Source: Catenuloplanes niger
Lineage (GTDB): Bacteria > Actinomycetota > Actinomycetes > Mycobacteriales > Micromonosporaceae
DNA: 64,000 nucleotides
NCBI RefSeq assembly: GCF_031458255.1
Contig: NZ_JAVDYC010000001.1
Span: 62,001-126,000 of the forward strand
Reading direction: 5' to 3'
Part shown: positions 25,622 through 33,324 of the stretch, one piece after another
How the letters are laid out: each line of letters opens with the position of its first letter
How positions within the stretch are numbered: position 1 is the stretch's first letter
Position numbers and translations under genes: made by a program
Notes under the pieces: generated by a model
What the model saw: the letters and a program-made list of their open reading frames with translations, nothing else
What the model was told of the DNA's origin: nothing
Database searches by the model: none

Positions 25622-27094
25622 TCACTTCGCGGCTCCCGTGGTCACCATCTTCAGCAGCGACCCGGACAGCGTGCTCAGGTGCGCCGCGGTCTGCCGGGTC
25701 TGGGACGCGCTGGTCTCCGTCTCCCGGGTGACCCGCGCGGTGTCCGCGACCGCGGCGTTGACCTGTTCCACCGCGGTCGTCTGCTGCTTCGTGGACAGCT
25801 CGATCTCGCGCGCCGACTCCGTGGTGTTGCCGACCAGCGACACGATCTGCTGGAACGACGCGGTCACCTCGCCGAACTGCCGGGTGCCGGCGTCCACCGC
25901 CTTCGCGCCGGTCTCGGTCGCCATCACGGTCGTGTTCACCGCGCCACGCACGTCGTCGATCAGCGCCCGGATCTCCTTCGCCGACGCCGCGGTCCGGTCC
26001 GCCAGCTTGCGGATCTCGTCCGCCACCACCGCGAACCGCCGTCCCCACTCGCCCGCGCCGGACGCCTCGATGGTCGCGTTGATGGCCAGGATGTTGGTCT
26101 GCTCGGCCAGTTCCGACACCAGGTCGACGACGCCGCCGATCTGCTGCGAGCGCTGGCCGAGTTCCAGCATGTGCTGCACGATCAGGTCCACCTGCTGCCG
26201 GATCGCGGTGATCGACGAGCGGGCCTGCTCGATCGTGGAGTCGCCGGACGCGGCCGCGGTCGCGGTGTCCTCGGCGATCTTCGCGACCCGCTGCGCGCCC
26301 TCGGAGATCTGCCGCGACGTGATCAGCAGTTCCTCGATCGTGGTGGTGATCTCGTTCATCGCGGTCGCCTGGTCCCGGCTGCCGGACGCCTGCTGCGCGG
26401 CCGCGGCCTCCAGCTGCGCGGACGAGCTCTGGATGTGGCCGACCGCGCCGGCCACCTGCCGCTTCAGCGCGCGGTTGAGGACCACCGCGGTGACCACGCC
26501 GAACACCATGGCGACCAGCGCGATCACGATGACCACGACGATCGCGGTGCCCGCCTGCGCGGTCGCGGCCTCCTGCCCGGCGGTGAGGTCCCGGCGCATC
26601 ATCGCCGTGAGCGCGGCGATGTCCTGGTCGAGCGCCTCGCGCTTCGGGGTGACCGTCTGGTCCCACCGGGCGGCCACGTCCGTCATCGGCGTGTTCGCCC
26701 GCCGGGCCGCGATGACCGCGTCCAGCGCGGTCTGGTGCTCCTGCTCGGCCGCGCTGACCCGGTCGAGCAGCGTGCGCTCCTCCGCGGTGCTCGTGTTCCC
26801 GCTCAGCTGACCGATCCCGGCCGTGAACTCGGCGCGGGCGTCGTTCATCGTGGTGAGGAACCGCTCGTCGCCGGTGAGCAGGTACCCACGGGACGCGCTC
26901 GCCTTCGCCTCCGCGGACGCGCGCAGCGCCTGCGCCTCGACCAGGCCGGTGATGCCGAGCGTGATGACCCGGTCCTTCTCGTCCACGACCGTCGTCAGCG
27001 CGCCGATCCCGACCAGGCCGGTGAGCAACGTCAGCGCGATCGTGACCGCGAAGCCGGCACCGAGCTTCTGGCCGAACGTCCACTCTCGTCTCAT
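25622..27094 (-). CDS. Methyl-accepting chemoreceptor of the Wsp-like operon
   Basis: 490 residues. Transmembrane helices are at about 9-32 and 182-206, with a CHASE3-like four-helix extracytoplasmic sensor between them ([12 protein letters not shown] is the typical segment). The signalling domain follows the second membrane helix almost immediately; no HAMP is evident. The tip is [20 protein letters not shown] followed by [20 protein letters not shown], the variant seen in receptors of alternative-function systems. CHASE3 receptors usually sense mechanical, surface or membrane-related cues rather than free ligand. The gene lies between the extended CheW gene (ten bases) and cheA. Confidence 0.92.
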   Translation of the reverse strand: MRREWTFGQKLGAGFAVTIALTLLTGLVGIGALTTVVDEKDRVITLGITGLVEAQALRASAEAKASASRGYLLTGDERFLTTMNDARAEFTAGIGQLSGNTSTAEERTLLDRVSAAEQEHQTALDAVIAARRANTPMTDVAARWDQTVTPKREALDQDIAALTAMMRRDLTAGQEAATAQAGTAIVVVIVIALVAMVFGVVTAVVLNRALKRQVAGAVGHIQSSSAQLEAAAAQQASGSRDQATAMNEITTTIEELLITSRQISEGAQRVAKIAEDTATAAASGDSTIEQARSSITAIRQQVDLIVQHMLELGQRSQQIGGVVDLVSELAEQTNILAINATIEASGAGEWGRRFAVVADEIRKLADRTAASAKEIRALIDDVRGAVNTTVMATETGAKAVDAGTRQFGEVTASFQQIVSLVGNTTESAREIELSTKQQTTAVEQVNAAVADTARVTRETETSASQTRQTAAHLSTLSGSLLKMVTTGAAK

Positions 27095-27104
27095 CGCAGT
27101 CTCC

Positions 27105-27929
27105 TCAACCGTGCGTCAGGGCTTGGATGGCGGCGCGGACCGCGGCGACATCGACGATCGGCCGGGCGCCCTCCGGCCGTTGCACGATGCCGCGCAGGCA
27201 GCCGCGGGGGCCGTGCCCGATCTGCTCCTCGATGACCTCGGCGGCCGGGATGCGCAGGTGGCCGTCGAGTGCCTCGAACGCGAGCGCGACCGCGGGTTCG
27301 CCGGAGGCCAGCACCAGCCAGCGCGACTCGGGCTGCGGCGGCTGGCCGAGCACGGCCGCCAGGCTGTAGACCGGCACGATCGAGCCGCGGAACCCGGCCA
27401 CGCCGAGCAGCGCGGCGATCGGGCCGGGCAGCGGTGTGACGCGCCGGTTCGGGAAGAGACCGGCGGACTGGGCCAGGCGCAGCGCGTAGCGGCGCCCGGC
27501 GACCGTGATCGCCAGCAGGTCGTGGAACTGGACGACCTGTTCCCGGGGCGGGTCCGCGAACGACCGGTCGAACGAGGCGCGCAACTGCCCGAGCCGCTCC
27601 CGCATCTGCCGCGCGACCGCGTTGTCCATGGTGGACGGTCCGGTGGTGCGGCCGGCCCCGGCGTCGCGGGCCTCCTCGATCGCACGGTTGCGGGCGGCGA
27701 GGTCGGCCATCTCGTCCGCGGGCGGGCCGCCCCATGCGTCCCCCGGCGGCGAGCCACCCCAGGTCTCCTCCACCGGCGGGCCGGCCCAGGCATCTCCAGC
27801 CGGCGGGCCGGCCCAGGCCTCCCCCGCCGGCGGGCCGGCCCAGGCCTCGCCGGCCGGCAAGGTGCCCCAGGTGTCGGCCGGTGGCGGCGTGCCCCAGGTG
27901 TCGGCCGGTGGCGTCCAGGCGTCGGTCAT
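27105..27929 (-). CDS. CheW-domain coupling protein with an N-terminal Trp/Pro decapeptide repeat
   Basis: 274 residues. Residues 1-75 are a tandem series of about eight 8-11-residue units of the type (P)PA(G/D)(E/D)(A/T)W(A/G)GPP. A short helical linker leads to a CheW domain at about 120-270 ([50 protein letters not shown]). It probably couples the receptor to CheA, like WspD, which also carries an N-terminal extension. The ATG overlaps the cheR stop (ATGA). The repeat gives a flexible tail with regularly spaced tryptophans that could drive clustering or bind a partner; that is speculation. Confidence 0.88.
   Translation of the reverse strand: MTDAWTPPADTWGTPPPADTWGTLPAGEAWAGPPAGEAWAGPPAGDAWAGPPVEETWGGSPPGDAWGGPPADEMADLAARNRAIEEARDAGAGRTTGPSTMDNAVARQMRERLGQLRASFDRSFADPPREQVVQFHDLLAITVAGRRYALRLAQSAGLFPNRRVTPLPGPIAALLGVAGFRGSIVPVYSLAAVLGQPPQPESRWLVLASGEPAVALAFEALDGHLRIPAAEVIEEQIGHGPRGCLRGIVQRPEGARPIVDVAAVRAAIQALTHG
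27705..27925 (-). repeat. In-frame tandem repeat encoding Trp/Pro/Gly/Ala decapeptides
   Basis: About 30-base units, best conserved around 27770-27850, where GGCGGGCCGGCCCAGGC recurs. Each unit encodes one tryptophan followed by a glycine/proline turn. Copy number may vary between strains because the units are nearly identical. Confidence 0.75.
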
Positions 27930-29320
27930 GACACCGCCCCGACCGCCTGGAGTTCGCTGCGGCAGAGCGCGATCAGCGACTGCCGGCCGAATCCGCCGCC
28001 GAACAGCAGGATCCGTTCGTCGGTCTCGCCGCGCAGCAGCGTAACGGCCCGGTCCAGCTCACGCGCCGCCGTCTGCCGGTCACCGGTCTGCTTGGCGAGC
28101 ATGCCCAGCCGCATGCGGGGCATCGCGAAACCCGGGTCGAGGTACGCGGCGAGCTGGTGGTGCCGGCCCGCGGTGGCCGGGGACGCGTCGCCCTCGTGGC
28201 AGACTCCGATCACGTAGTGCGCGTCCGCGTTCAGCCCGTCCTCCGCGACCAGCCGTTCGCACAGCGCCGCGGCCCGGCCGGTGTCACCGGCGTGGGCGAG
28301 CAGCGCGCCGCGCAGCACCCGCACCCGGGGCAGGCGGGACTCCGGCTCGGTGATCGACTCGACGGCCGTGAGCGCTTCCTGGAACCGTTCGTCGCGGAGC
28401 AGCAGGAGCGCCCGCTCGTACTCCCGCATGGGTGAGGTCGTGGGTGGTGGTGCCGGCTGTGCGCGGGTGACCGGCGCCGGCGCGGTGCCGGCCGGTTGCG
28501 GCGCGGCGGCGGGCGCGGTCCGGCGGTAGTAGAACGTGCCGTGCGTGTGCCGGACCTCCAGCCCCTCCGGGCGGCTGCCGAGCGAGTCGGTGTGGCCGAG
28601 GAAGAGGTATCCGCCGGGCGCGAGCGCGCGGGTGATGCGGGCGATCGTGCCGCGCCGGACCTCGTCCGTGAGGTACATCAGCATGTTCCGGCAGAAGATC
28701 ACGTCGTAGCTCTGGTGCGCCCACAGCACCGGGTCGTCGTTGACCACGTTGTGCTCGACGAAGTGCACGCGGGCGCGCAGCCGCTCGTCGACCTCGACGC
28801 CGCCGTCGCGCGGGTGGAACCAGCGCTGCCGGATGCTGGCCGGCGTCTCGCGCAGCGACCAGCTGCCGTAACGGCCGGTGGCCGCGCGGCGCAGCACCGC
28901 CCGGTTGATGTCCAGGCCGACGATGGAGACGTGCCAGTCCGGTGGCACCCGTTCCGCGGTCACGGCCGCGAGCGTGTACGGCTCCTCGCCGGACGAGCAG
29001 CCGACGCTCAGCAGCCGCAGTGCGCGGACCGACGCGCGCGCCTTGAGCCGCTCCGGGATCGCCTCCTCGGCCAGCGCGTGGAACTGCTCGATGTTGCGGA
29101 AGAAGTACGTCTCGTTGATCGTGAGGGCTTCGGCGAGCGCGCGCAGCTCGGCCCGTTCCGGGTCCGCGGTCAGCCGGTCGAGGTAGTCGCGCTCGCTCAT
29201 CCGGTGCCGTTCCGCGCGGGTGCGCAGCACCTCGGTGAGCAGGTCGTCGCGCTTCTCGTCGAACGTCATGCCGAGCCGCTCGGCCAGCAGCGCGCGCAGC
29301 CGGTGCAGGTCAGGCCGCAT
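27926..29320 (-). CDS. cheR: CheR methyltransferase with C-terminal TPR domain
   Basis: 464 residues. The N-terminal helical part has LGMTFDEKRDDLLTEVL. The SAM-dependent methyltransferase core includes NETYFFRNIEQF, LRLLSVGCSSGEEPYTLA, and the late DVIFCRNMLMYLT and PGGYLFLGHTDSL. A proline/alanine linker at about 270-300 is followed by TPR-like helices (about 305-455, for example YERALLLLRDERFQEALTAV). Chemoreceptor methyltransferases with a TPR tail are typical of Wsp-like systems (WspC). It overlaps cheW by 11 bases at the start and the extended-cheW gene by ATGA at the stop. Confidence 0.92.
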   Translation of the reverse strand: MRPDLHRLRALLAERLGMTFDEKRDDLLTEVLRTRAERHRMSERDYLDRLTADPERAELRALAEALTINETYFFRNIEQFHALAEEAIPERLKARASVRALRLLSVGCSSGEEPYTLAAVTAERVPPDWHVSIVGLDINRAVLRRAATGRYGSWSLRETPASIRQRWFHPRDGGVEVDERLRARVHFVEHNVVNDDPVLWAHQSYDVIFCRNMLMYLTDEVRRGTIARITRALAPGGYLFLGHTDSLGSRPEGLEVRHTHGTFYYRRTAPAAAPQPAGTAPAPVTRAQPAPPPTTSPMREYERALLLLRDERFQEALTAVESITEPESRLPRVRVLRGALLAHAGDTGRAAALCERLVAEDGLNADAHYVIGVCHEGDASPATAGRHHQLAAYLDPGFAMPRMRLGMLAKQTGDRQTAARELDRAVTLLRGETDERILLFGGGFGRQSLIALCRSELQAVGAVS

Positions 29321-29714
29321 ATGCCGCCACCATCCGGGTCACGCCGTCCGGGTCGAGGAACATCAGCGGTTCCGCGTCCAGCACGCCGACCGCCGCGACC
29401 ACGCCGCCCATCGACGGCGCCTCCCGCCCGGTCTCCGGGTGCACGTCGCGCACGCCGAGTACCGCGCCGATCGCCAGTACGCCGCCGGCCTTCGTGGTGA
29501 CGAACCGTTCCGCCGCGGTGTCGAAGTCGCCGAGCAGCCGGCCGAGGTCGAGCACCGGCACGGCCACGCCGCGCACCACGCTGACGCCACGCACGTAGTG
29601 CGCGCTGCCGGCGAGCGGCTGGATCGGCAGGGGCCGCATGAGCTCCACGATGTCGCCGAGCGGCAGCGCGCACAGCACCGTGCCGGCGCGGAAGATCAGC
29701 GACAGTCCGTACAC
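29310..29714 (-). CDS. cheW: CheW coupling protein, first gene of the chemosensory operon
   Basis: This 134-residue single-domain CheW protein contains GTVLCALPLGDIVELMRPLP, YVRGVSVVRGVAVPVLDLGR and a C-terminal MFLDPDGVTRMVAAY. It links the MCP to CheA. The GTG start at 29714 has no good ribosome site; instead a perfect inverted repeat lies seven bases upstream, so translation or transcription may be controlled there. All seven genes from here to 20268 overlap or nearly touch, so a single transcript is expected. Confidence 0.9.
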   Translation of the reverse strand: MYGLSLIFRAGTVLCALPLGDIVELMRPLPIQPLAGSAHYVRGVSVVRGVAVPVLDLGRLLGDFDTAAERFVTTKAGGVLAIGAVLGVRDVHPETGREAPSMGGVVAAVGVLDAEPLMFLDPDGVTRMVAAYAA

Positions 29715-29721
29715 CGATTCA

Positions 29722-29741
29722 GGCTAAATGCCGCTTTAGCC
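29722..29741. promoter_or_regulatory. Inverted repeat immediately upstream of the chemosensory operon
   Basis: GGCTAAA (29722-29728) and TTTAGCC (29735-29741) form a perfect 7-bp inverted repeat around TGCCGC. It ends seven bases before the GTG of cheW. It may be an operator or an RNA hairpin blocking the ribosome site. Confidence 0.5.
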
Positions 29742-30355
29742 GCGGGAAGCGGAATACCAAGCAAAGGCACGGCGCCCGGTACGGTTTGCCACCCGCTGTC
29801 CAGTTGCCGGCGCCGCGCGCGCCCGTGACGGCCGGCGGACGCGAGAATGTCGGCGATCTCCGGCGACCTTTCGCGCCGCTCATCCGTATCAGCCGCGCGA
29901 GGACCTCCCCGCCGACCCGCGGCGACGACGGGTTCGTGGAGTCCGCTCGGGTGGCGTGGCGACGACTCGTCCACGCGGCGCACCTGATCCTCGGCGACCA
30001 CCACCGGGCCGAGGACCCGGCGTCGAGCTCCGCCGGAACTCGCGGGCGGCACGTCTTCGCATGGGCGCGGCGCGCCGGGTCACGGCCGACATCCCGGCAT
30101 AAGATTCATTTTCTCCACTAGTTAATCAATGATAGGTTCATCGAAGTTCGGTCCGAGCCACCCGGGACGTCATGTTCATCGGCCGTCCACCCGGCGTACG
30201 TGTGGTACGACGGCGCTCAGGTGATCCGGTCACCGCGCGGCGCCGAGTTCCTCGCCGGTCTCCGCGCACCGCACGGATCCCTCGGCCGGTTCCTCCTTCC
30301 GCGGGGCATCAACGCCACGACGATGGCCGTGATCGACGAGGCGGCCGACGAGACC
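29742..30355. other. Non-coding stretch with an AT-rich island
   Basis: No convincing gene is seen. The first 350 bases are GC-rich without actinobacterial codon bias. At about 30098-30160 there is an unusually AT-rich patch containing AAGATTCATTTTCTCC, ACTAGTTAATCAATGATAGG and TTCATCGAA. It could be a promoter, or the scar of an insertion. Open frames here look like chance. Confidence 0.5.
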
Positions 30356-30627
30356 ATGACCGACACCGCGTACGACCCGTACCGCGACGCGACGCCGAAC
30401 CTGTACCGGTACCGCGGCTGGGGTCCCGGGTTCGACCGGACCGCGGACGTCCCCGGCCTGGTGGTCGCGCCGGACGCCGACCCGTACAACGACGTCCGGC
30501 TGAGCCGGGAGACAGCCGAGCGGCTCTGCGCCCGGCTGGCCGTGCTGCCCGGCAGGTCGCACTACTGGATGCACCAGGACCCCGACGGCACCGTCGAGCT
30601 GTTGTGCGAGTTCTGGAGCCGGGCCGC
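30356..30627 (+). pseudogene. Orphan 5' gene fragment, no natural stop
   Basis: The frame starting ATGACCGACACCGC has strong G/C third-position bias over about 90 codons (MTDTAYDPYRDATPNLYRYR, then ETAERLCARLAVLPG, HYWMHQDPDGTVELL). The open frame then runs to 31171 antisense to the HAD gene, where the bias is lost. This suggests a truncated gene joined to the HAD 3' end by rearrangement. No family was recognised. The end given is where coding character fades, not a stop codon. Confidence 0.35.
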
Positions 30628-31317
30628 AAGCCCGCGCCAGCGGGGACGCGGTGCCTGCGGCAGGCGGCCGATCAGTCCGGCGAGGCCGGTGACCTCGGCC
30701 GCCGGCGGGGTGCCGGCCGGCGCGGTCCGGCCGTGCCGGTTGACCCAGGCGACCGGGATGCCGGCCGCGACCGCGCCGGCCACGTCCGTGGCCGGCGAGT
30801 CACCCACGTGCCACACCTGGTCCGCGGTCAGTCCCAGCGCGGCCAGCCCGGCCGCGAACATCGCCCGGTCCGGTTTGTACGCGCCGACCTCCTCGCTGCA
30901 CACCACGGCCGCGACCTCGAGGCCGTGCCTGCGGATCGCGGCGTCCAGATCGGACCGGTCCGCGTCCGACACCACGCAGACCGGCACGGTGAGCGCGGCC
31001 AGGAACTCGCGGGTGCCCGGCCGCAGCGGTGGCGCCCGCCAGAACGCGAACTGCGGCGCGCACAGTTCCGTCGCGTCCCCGGCGCAACCGGCCTCGGTCA
31101 TCGCCGCGGCCAGGCCGTCCCGGGCGCAGTCCCGCAGCGGGCGGAACGGCACCCGGTCCGCCGCCGCCTGATAGGCGCGCGACCAGGCACCCAGCACCTG
31201 CTCCGGGGTGACCGGCCGGGTGGCGCCGGCGGCGACCCGGGCCGCGATCGCGGCCATCACCTCGTCGTCGTCCTCGACCACGGTCCCGTAGAAGTCGAGC
31301 AGCAGGCCCCTGATCAT
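30562..31317 (-). CDS. HAD-superfamily hydrolase
   Basis: 251 residues. HAD motif I is LLLDFYGTVVEDD (Asp nucleophile; Tyr replaces the more usual second-position residue), motif II is the Ser/Asp of CVVSDADRSDL, the motif III lysine is in GAYKPDRAMF, and motif IV is HVGDSPATDVAGA. A cap domain lies between motifs I and II. The type resembles phosphoglycolate phosphatase-like or haloacid dehalogenase-like enzymes. The ATG overlaps the stop of the upstream alpha/beta hydrolase (ATGA). The last 30 residues look unlike the family and overlap the orphan plus-strand fragment, so the natural 3' end may be lost. Confidence 0.8.
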   Translation of the reverse strand: MIRGLLLDFYGTVVEDDDEVMAAIAARVAAGATRPVTPEQVLGAWSRAYQAAADRVPFRPLRDCARDGLAAAMTEAGCAGDATELCAPQFAFWRAPPLRPGTREFLAALTVPVCVVSDADRSDLDAAIRRHGLEVAAVVCSEEVGAYKPDRAMFAAGLAALGLTADQVWHVGDSPATDVAGAVAAGIPVAWVNRHGRTAPAGTPPAAEVTGLAGLIGRLPQAPRPRWRGLAARLQNSHNSSTVPSGSWCIQ

Positions 31318-32144
31318 CGGCGCGGGTTCTCCAGGATCAGGTCCGCGACGCGTTCCGGCAGGCCGGGTGCGTAGAAGCCGTGGCCCATGCCGTCGACCAC
31401 GCTCAGCCGCGCGCCGGGGATCAGCGCGGCCAGCGCGGCACCGTGCCCGGGCGGGAAGAGCGGGTCGGCGCTGCCGTGGATCACCAGCGTGGGTGCGGTG
31501 ATCGTGGTGAGCGGCGCGCGGCGGGCGTCCGTCCAGCGTCGGCCGGCCAGGTCGTGGTTCGCGGCCGCCGCCGGGTCCGCGGCCCGCTCGGCCGCGCGGC
31601 GCAGGTAGTCGCGGGCGGCCTCCTCGTCGAACGGCAGGCCGTCGCCGTGCAGGGTCCGCAGCGTGTCCAGCGGGGACCCGGGCGCGGTGACGAGCCTCAG
31701 GAACGCCGGGCTCGGCGGCGGCAGTTCGCCGTCGGCGGGCGGCCGGCCGGCGAGCGCGCGTGCCCAGGCCGGGCCCGGGTCGTTGCCCATCGGCGACGTC
31801 ATGATCGCGGTCAGGGACAGCACCCGGTCCGGGCGGTGCACGGCCAGCCACTGGCCGATCGCTCCGCCGAGCGACGCACCCACGACGTGCGCGGCCGGTA
31901 CGTCGTGCGCGTCCAGCACCGCGAGCGCGTCCAGCGCGAGGTCGTCCAGGTCGTACGGGTGCGTGGCGAAGTCCCGGCACTCGGACAGCCCGGTGTCCCG
32001 GTGGTCGAACCGGATCACCCGGCGTCCGCCCTCGACCAGCCGGTCCACCAGCGGTTCCGGCCAGCCGACGGACTGCGTGGCGGTACCCATGACGAGCAAC
32101 GTCGGCGCGCCGGCACCGCGCTCCTCACTCCACAGTCGAATCAT
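31314..32144 (-). CDS. Alpha/beta hydrolase, aclacinomycin-methylesterase-like
   Basis: 276 residues. The nucleophile elbow is VVGASLGGAIGQW, the acid is probably the Asp in IHGSADPLFPP, and the base is the His in VDGMGHGFYAPG. The opening IRLWSEERGAGAPTLLVMG and FDHRDTGLSE match the group annotated as RdmC-like or pimeloyl-carboxyl-esterase-like hydrolases. The ATG at 32144 begins just before beta-1. It is translationally coupled to the HAD gene. The substrate is unknown. Confidence 0.85.
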   Translation of the reverse strand: MIRLWSEERGAGAPTLLVMGTATQSVGWPEPLVDRLVEGGRRVIRFDHRDTGLSECRDFATHPYDLDDLALDALAVLDAHDVPAAHVVGASLGGAIGQWLAVHRPDRVLSLTAIMTSPMGNDPGPAWARALAGRPPADGELPPPSPAFLRLVTAPGSPLDTLRTLHGDGLPFDEEAARDYLRRAAERAADPAAAANHDLAGRRWTDARRAPLTTITAPTLVIHGSADPLFPPGHGAALAALIPGARLSVVDGMGHGFYAPGLPERVADLILENPRR

Positions 32145-32302
32145 GGCCGCAGACGCTAGCCCATCCCTGAGCTGCGCAGATGGGCCACCACCCGACGGCA
32201 CGCATCGACGGCATGAGATAATTGAGGTGTCGGCGCGGCGCGTTGACAGCCGGCACCCCGGTCACGTGTGCTCCAGGACCGCACGTACCCGAGGAGGCCT
32301 TC

Positions 32303-32725
32303 GTGAACTGGACCCTGGAAGTGGTCGTCGTGCCCGTGTCCGATCTGGACCGGGCGAAGGAGTTCTACGCCGAGAAGCTCGGCTTCCACGTCGACCACGA
32401 CACCGACTTCGGCGTCGGGCGGATCATCCAGTTGACCCCGCCCGGCTCCGGCTGCTCCGTCGTGATCGGCCGGGGTGCGGTGCCGGAGATGCCGCCCGGC
32501 TCGCTGAAGGGCCTGCAGCTGGTCGTGCCGGACATCCGCGCGGCCCACGCCGAGCTGCGCGCCCGCGGTGTCGACTGCGGTGACGTCCAGGTGGTCGGCG
32601 AGAACCCGCACCCGGTCCCGGACCCGCTGGACAACGTCGGCTTCGTCTTCTTCAGCGACCCGGACGGCAACTCCTGGGCCGTGCAGCAGATCTCCGCGCG
32701 CGGTCAGGTGATCAGCTCGTCGTAG
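32303..32725 (+). CDS. VOC-family (glyoxalase/bleomycin-resistance fold) protein
   Basis: 140 residues, two beta-alpha-beta-beta-beta modules: VVVPVSDLDRAKEFYAEKLG and, in the second half, LVVPDIRAAHAELRARGVD followed by FFSDPDGNSWAVQQ. A GTG start at 32303 is set by GAGGAGG five to six bases upstream. VOC proteins bind a metal and act as dioxygenases, isomerases or drug-binding proteins. The gene end overlaps the convergent lipoprotein gene by 22 bases. The reaction is unknown. Confidence 0.88.
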   Translation: MNWTLEVVVVPVSDLDRAKEFYAEKLGFHVDHDTDFGVGRIIQLTPPGSGCSVVIGRGAVPEMPPGSLKGLQLVVPDIRAAHAELRARGVDCGDVQVVGENPHPVPDPLDNVGFVFFSDPDGNSWAVQQISARGQVISSS

Positions 32726-33324
32726 TCGACGAGCGTCAGCGGCCCGTCGGACAGTGACAGGTCCGCGCGCGGCACGGTGAGCGGCCGGCCGCCGCTGGTG
32801 AACTCGACGGTGCCGATCTCGGGCCGGCTGGTCAGCGTGCAGACGATCTGGCCGAACGCGAGCACCTCGTCGCTGCGGATGCCGTGCGCGGTCCAGTCCC
32901 CGATCTCGACGACCGCGGCGGCACCGTCCAGCGTGAGCCGGGGCGCGGGCAGCGCGCCGGTCAGCGCGCTGGTGTAGCCGTCCGCCTGCTCCGCCGCGTT
33001 CGGGCCGCCGAACAGGTCGGCGAGCTGCTCGGGCGCGGTCCGGGCGGTCGGCAGCCGCCGCTGCACGCGCGTGATCCGGTCGTCCTTGACCAGGCAGAGC
33101 CGTTCGACGGCGGAGCCGACACCGGGCGCGGTGGCGGTCCCGGACCGGTACGGGCGCGGGTTGTCCGGCTCCCGTGGCACGTCGTCCAGCGGGATGCCGC
33201 AGCCGGCGAGCACGAGCGCGCACACCAGCGGCAGCACCCGCGGCACCGGACGGCCCACCGGCGCCGGGCGGCTCGCTCGCACGGGTGTCACTGGCACGGG
33301 TCGTCTCACCGCAGCGCCTCTCAC
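32704..33324 (-). CDS. GerMN-domain lipoprotein, short LpqB-like partner of the kinase
   Basis: 206 residues with a basic, proline-rich N-terminus, then a hydrophobic stretch ending LVLAGCGIP, a lipobox. The mature part (about 75-200) looks like a GerMN domain (ERLCLVKDDRITRVQRRLPT, EQLADLFGGPNAAEQADGYT, GQIVCTLTSRPEIGTVEF). In actinobacteria the MtrA-MtrB-LpqB operon has a larger lipoprotein with this domain after the kinase; here a short form occupies that place. The GTG overlaps the stop of the kinase gene (GTGA). It probably modulates the kinase at the cell surface. Confidence 0.8.
   Translation of the reverse strand: MRGAAVRRPVPVTPVRASRPAPVGRPVPRVLPLVCALVLAGCGIPLDDVPREPDNPRPYRSGTATAPGVGSAVERLCLVKDDRITRVQRRLPTARTAPEQLADLFGGPNAAEQADGYTSALTGALPAPRLTLDGAAAVVEIGDWTAHGIRSDEVLAFGQIVCTLTSRPEIGTVEFTSGGRPLTVPRADLSLSDGPLTLVDYDELIT

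Noticed and set aside
30098-30160. Attachment site or insertion sequence end
   Set aside because: The patch is AT-rich, but no tRNA, integrase, transposase or duplicated flank was found.
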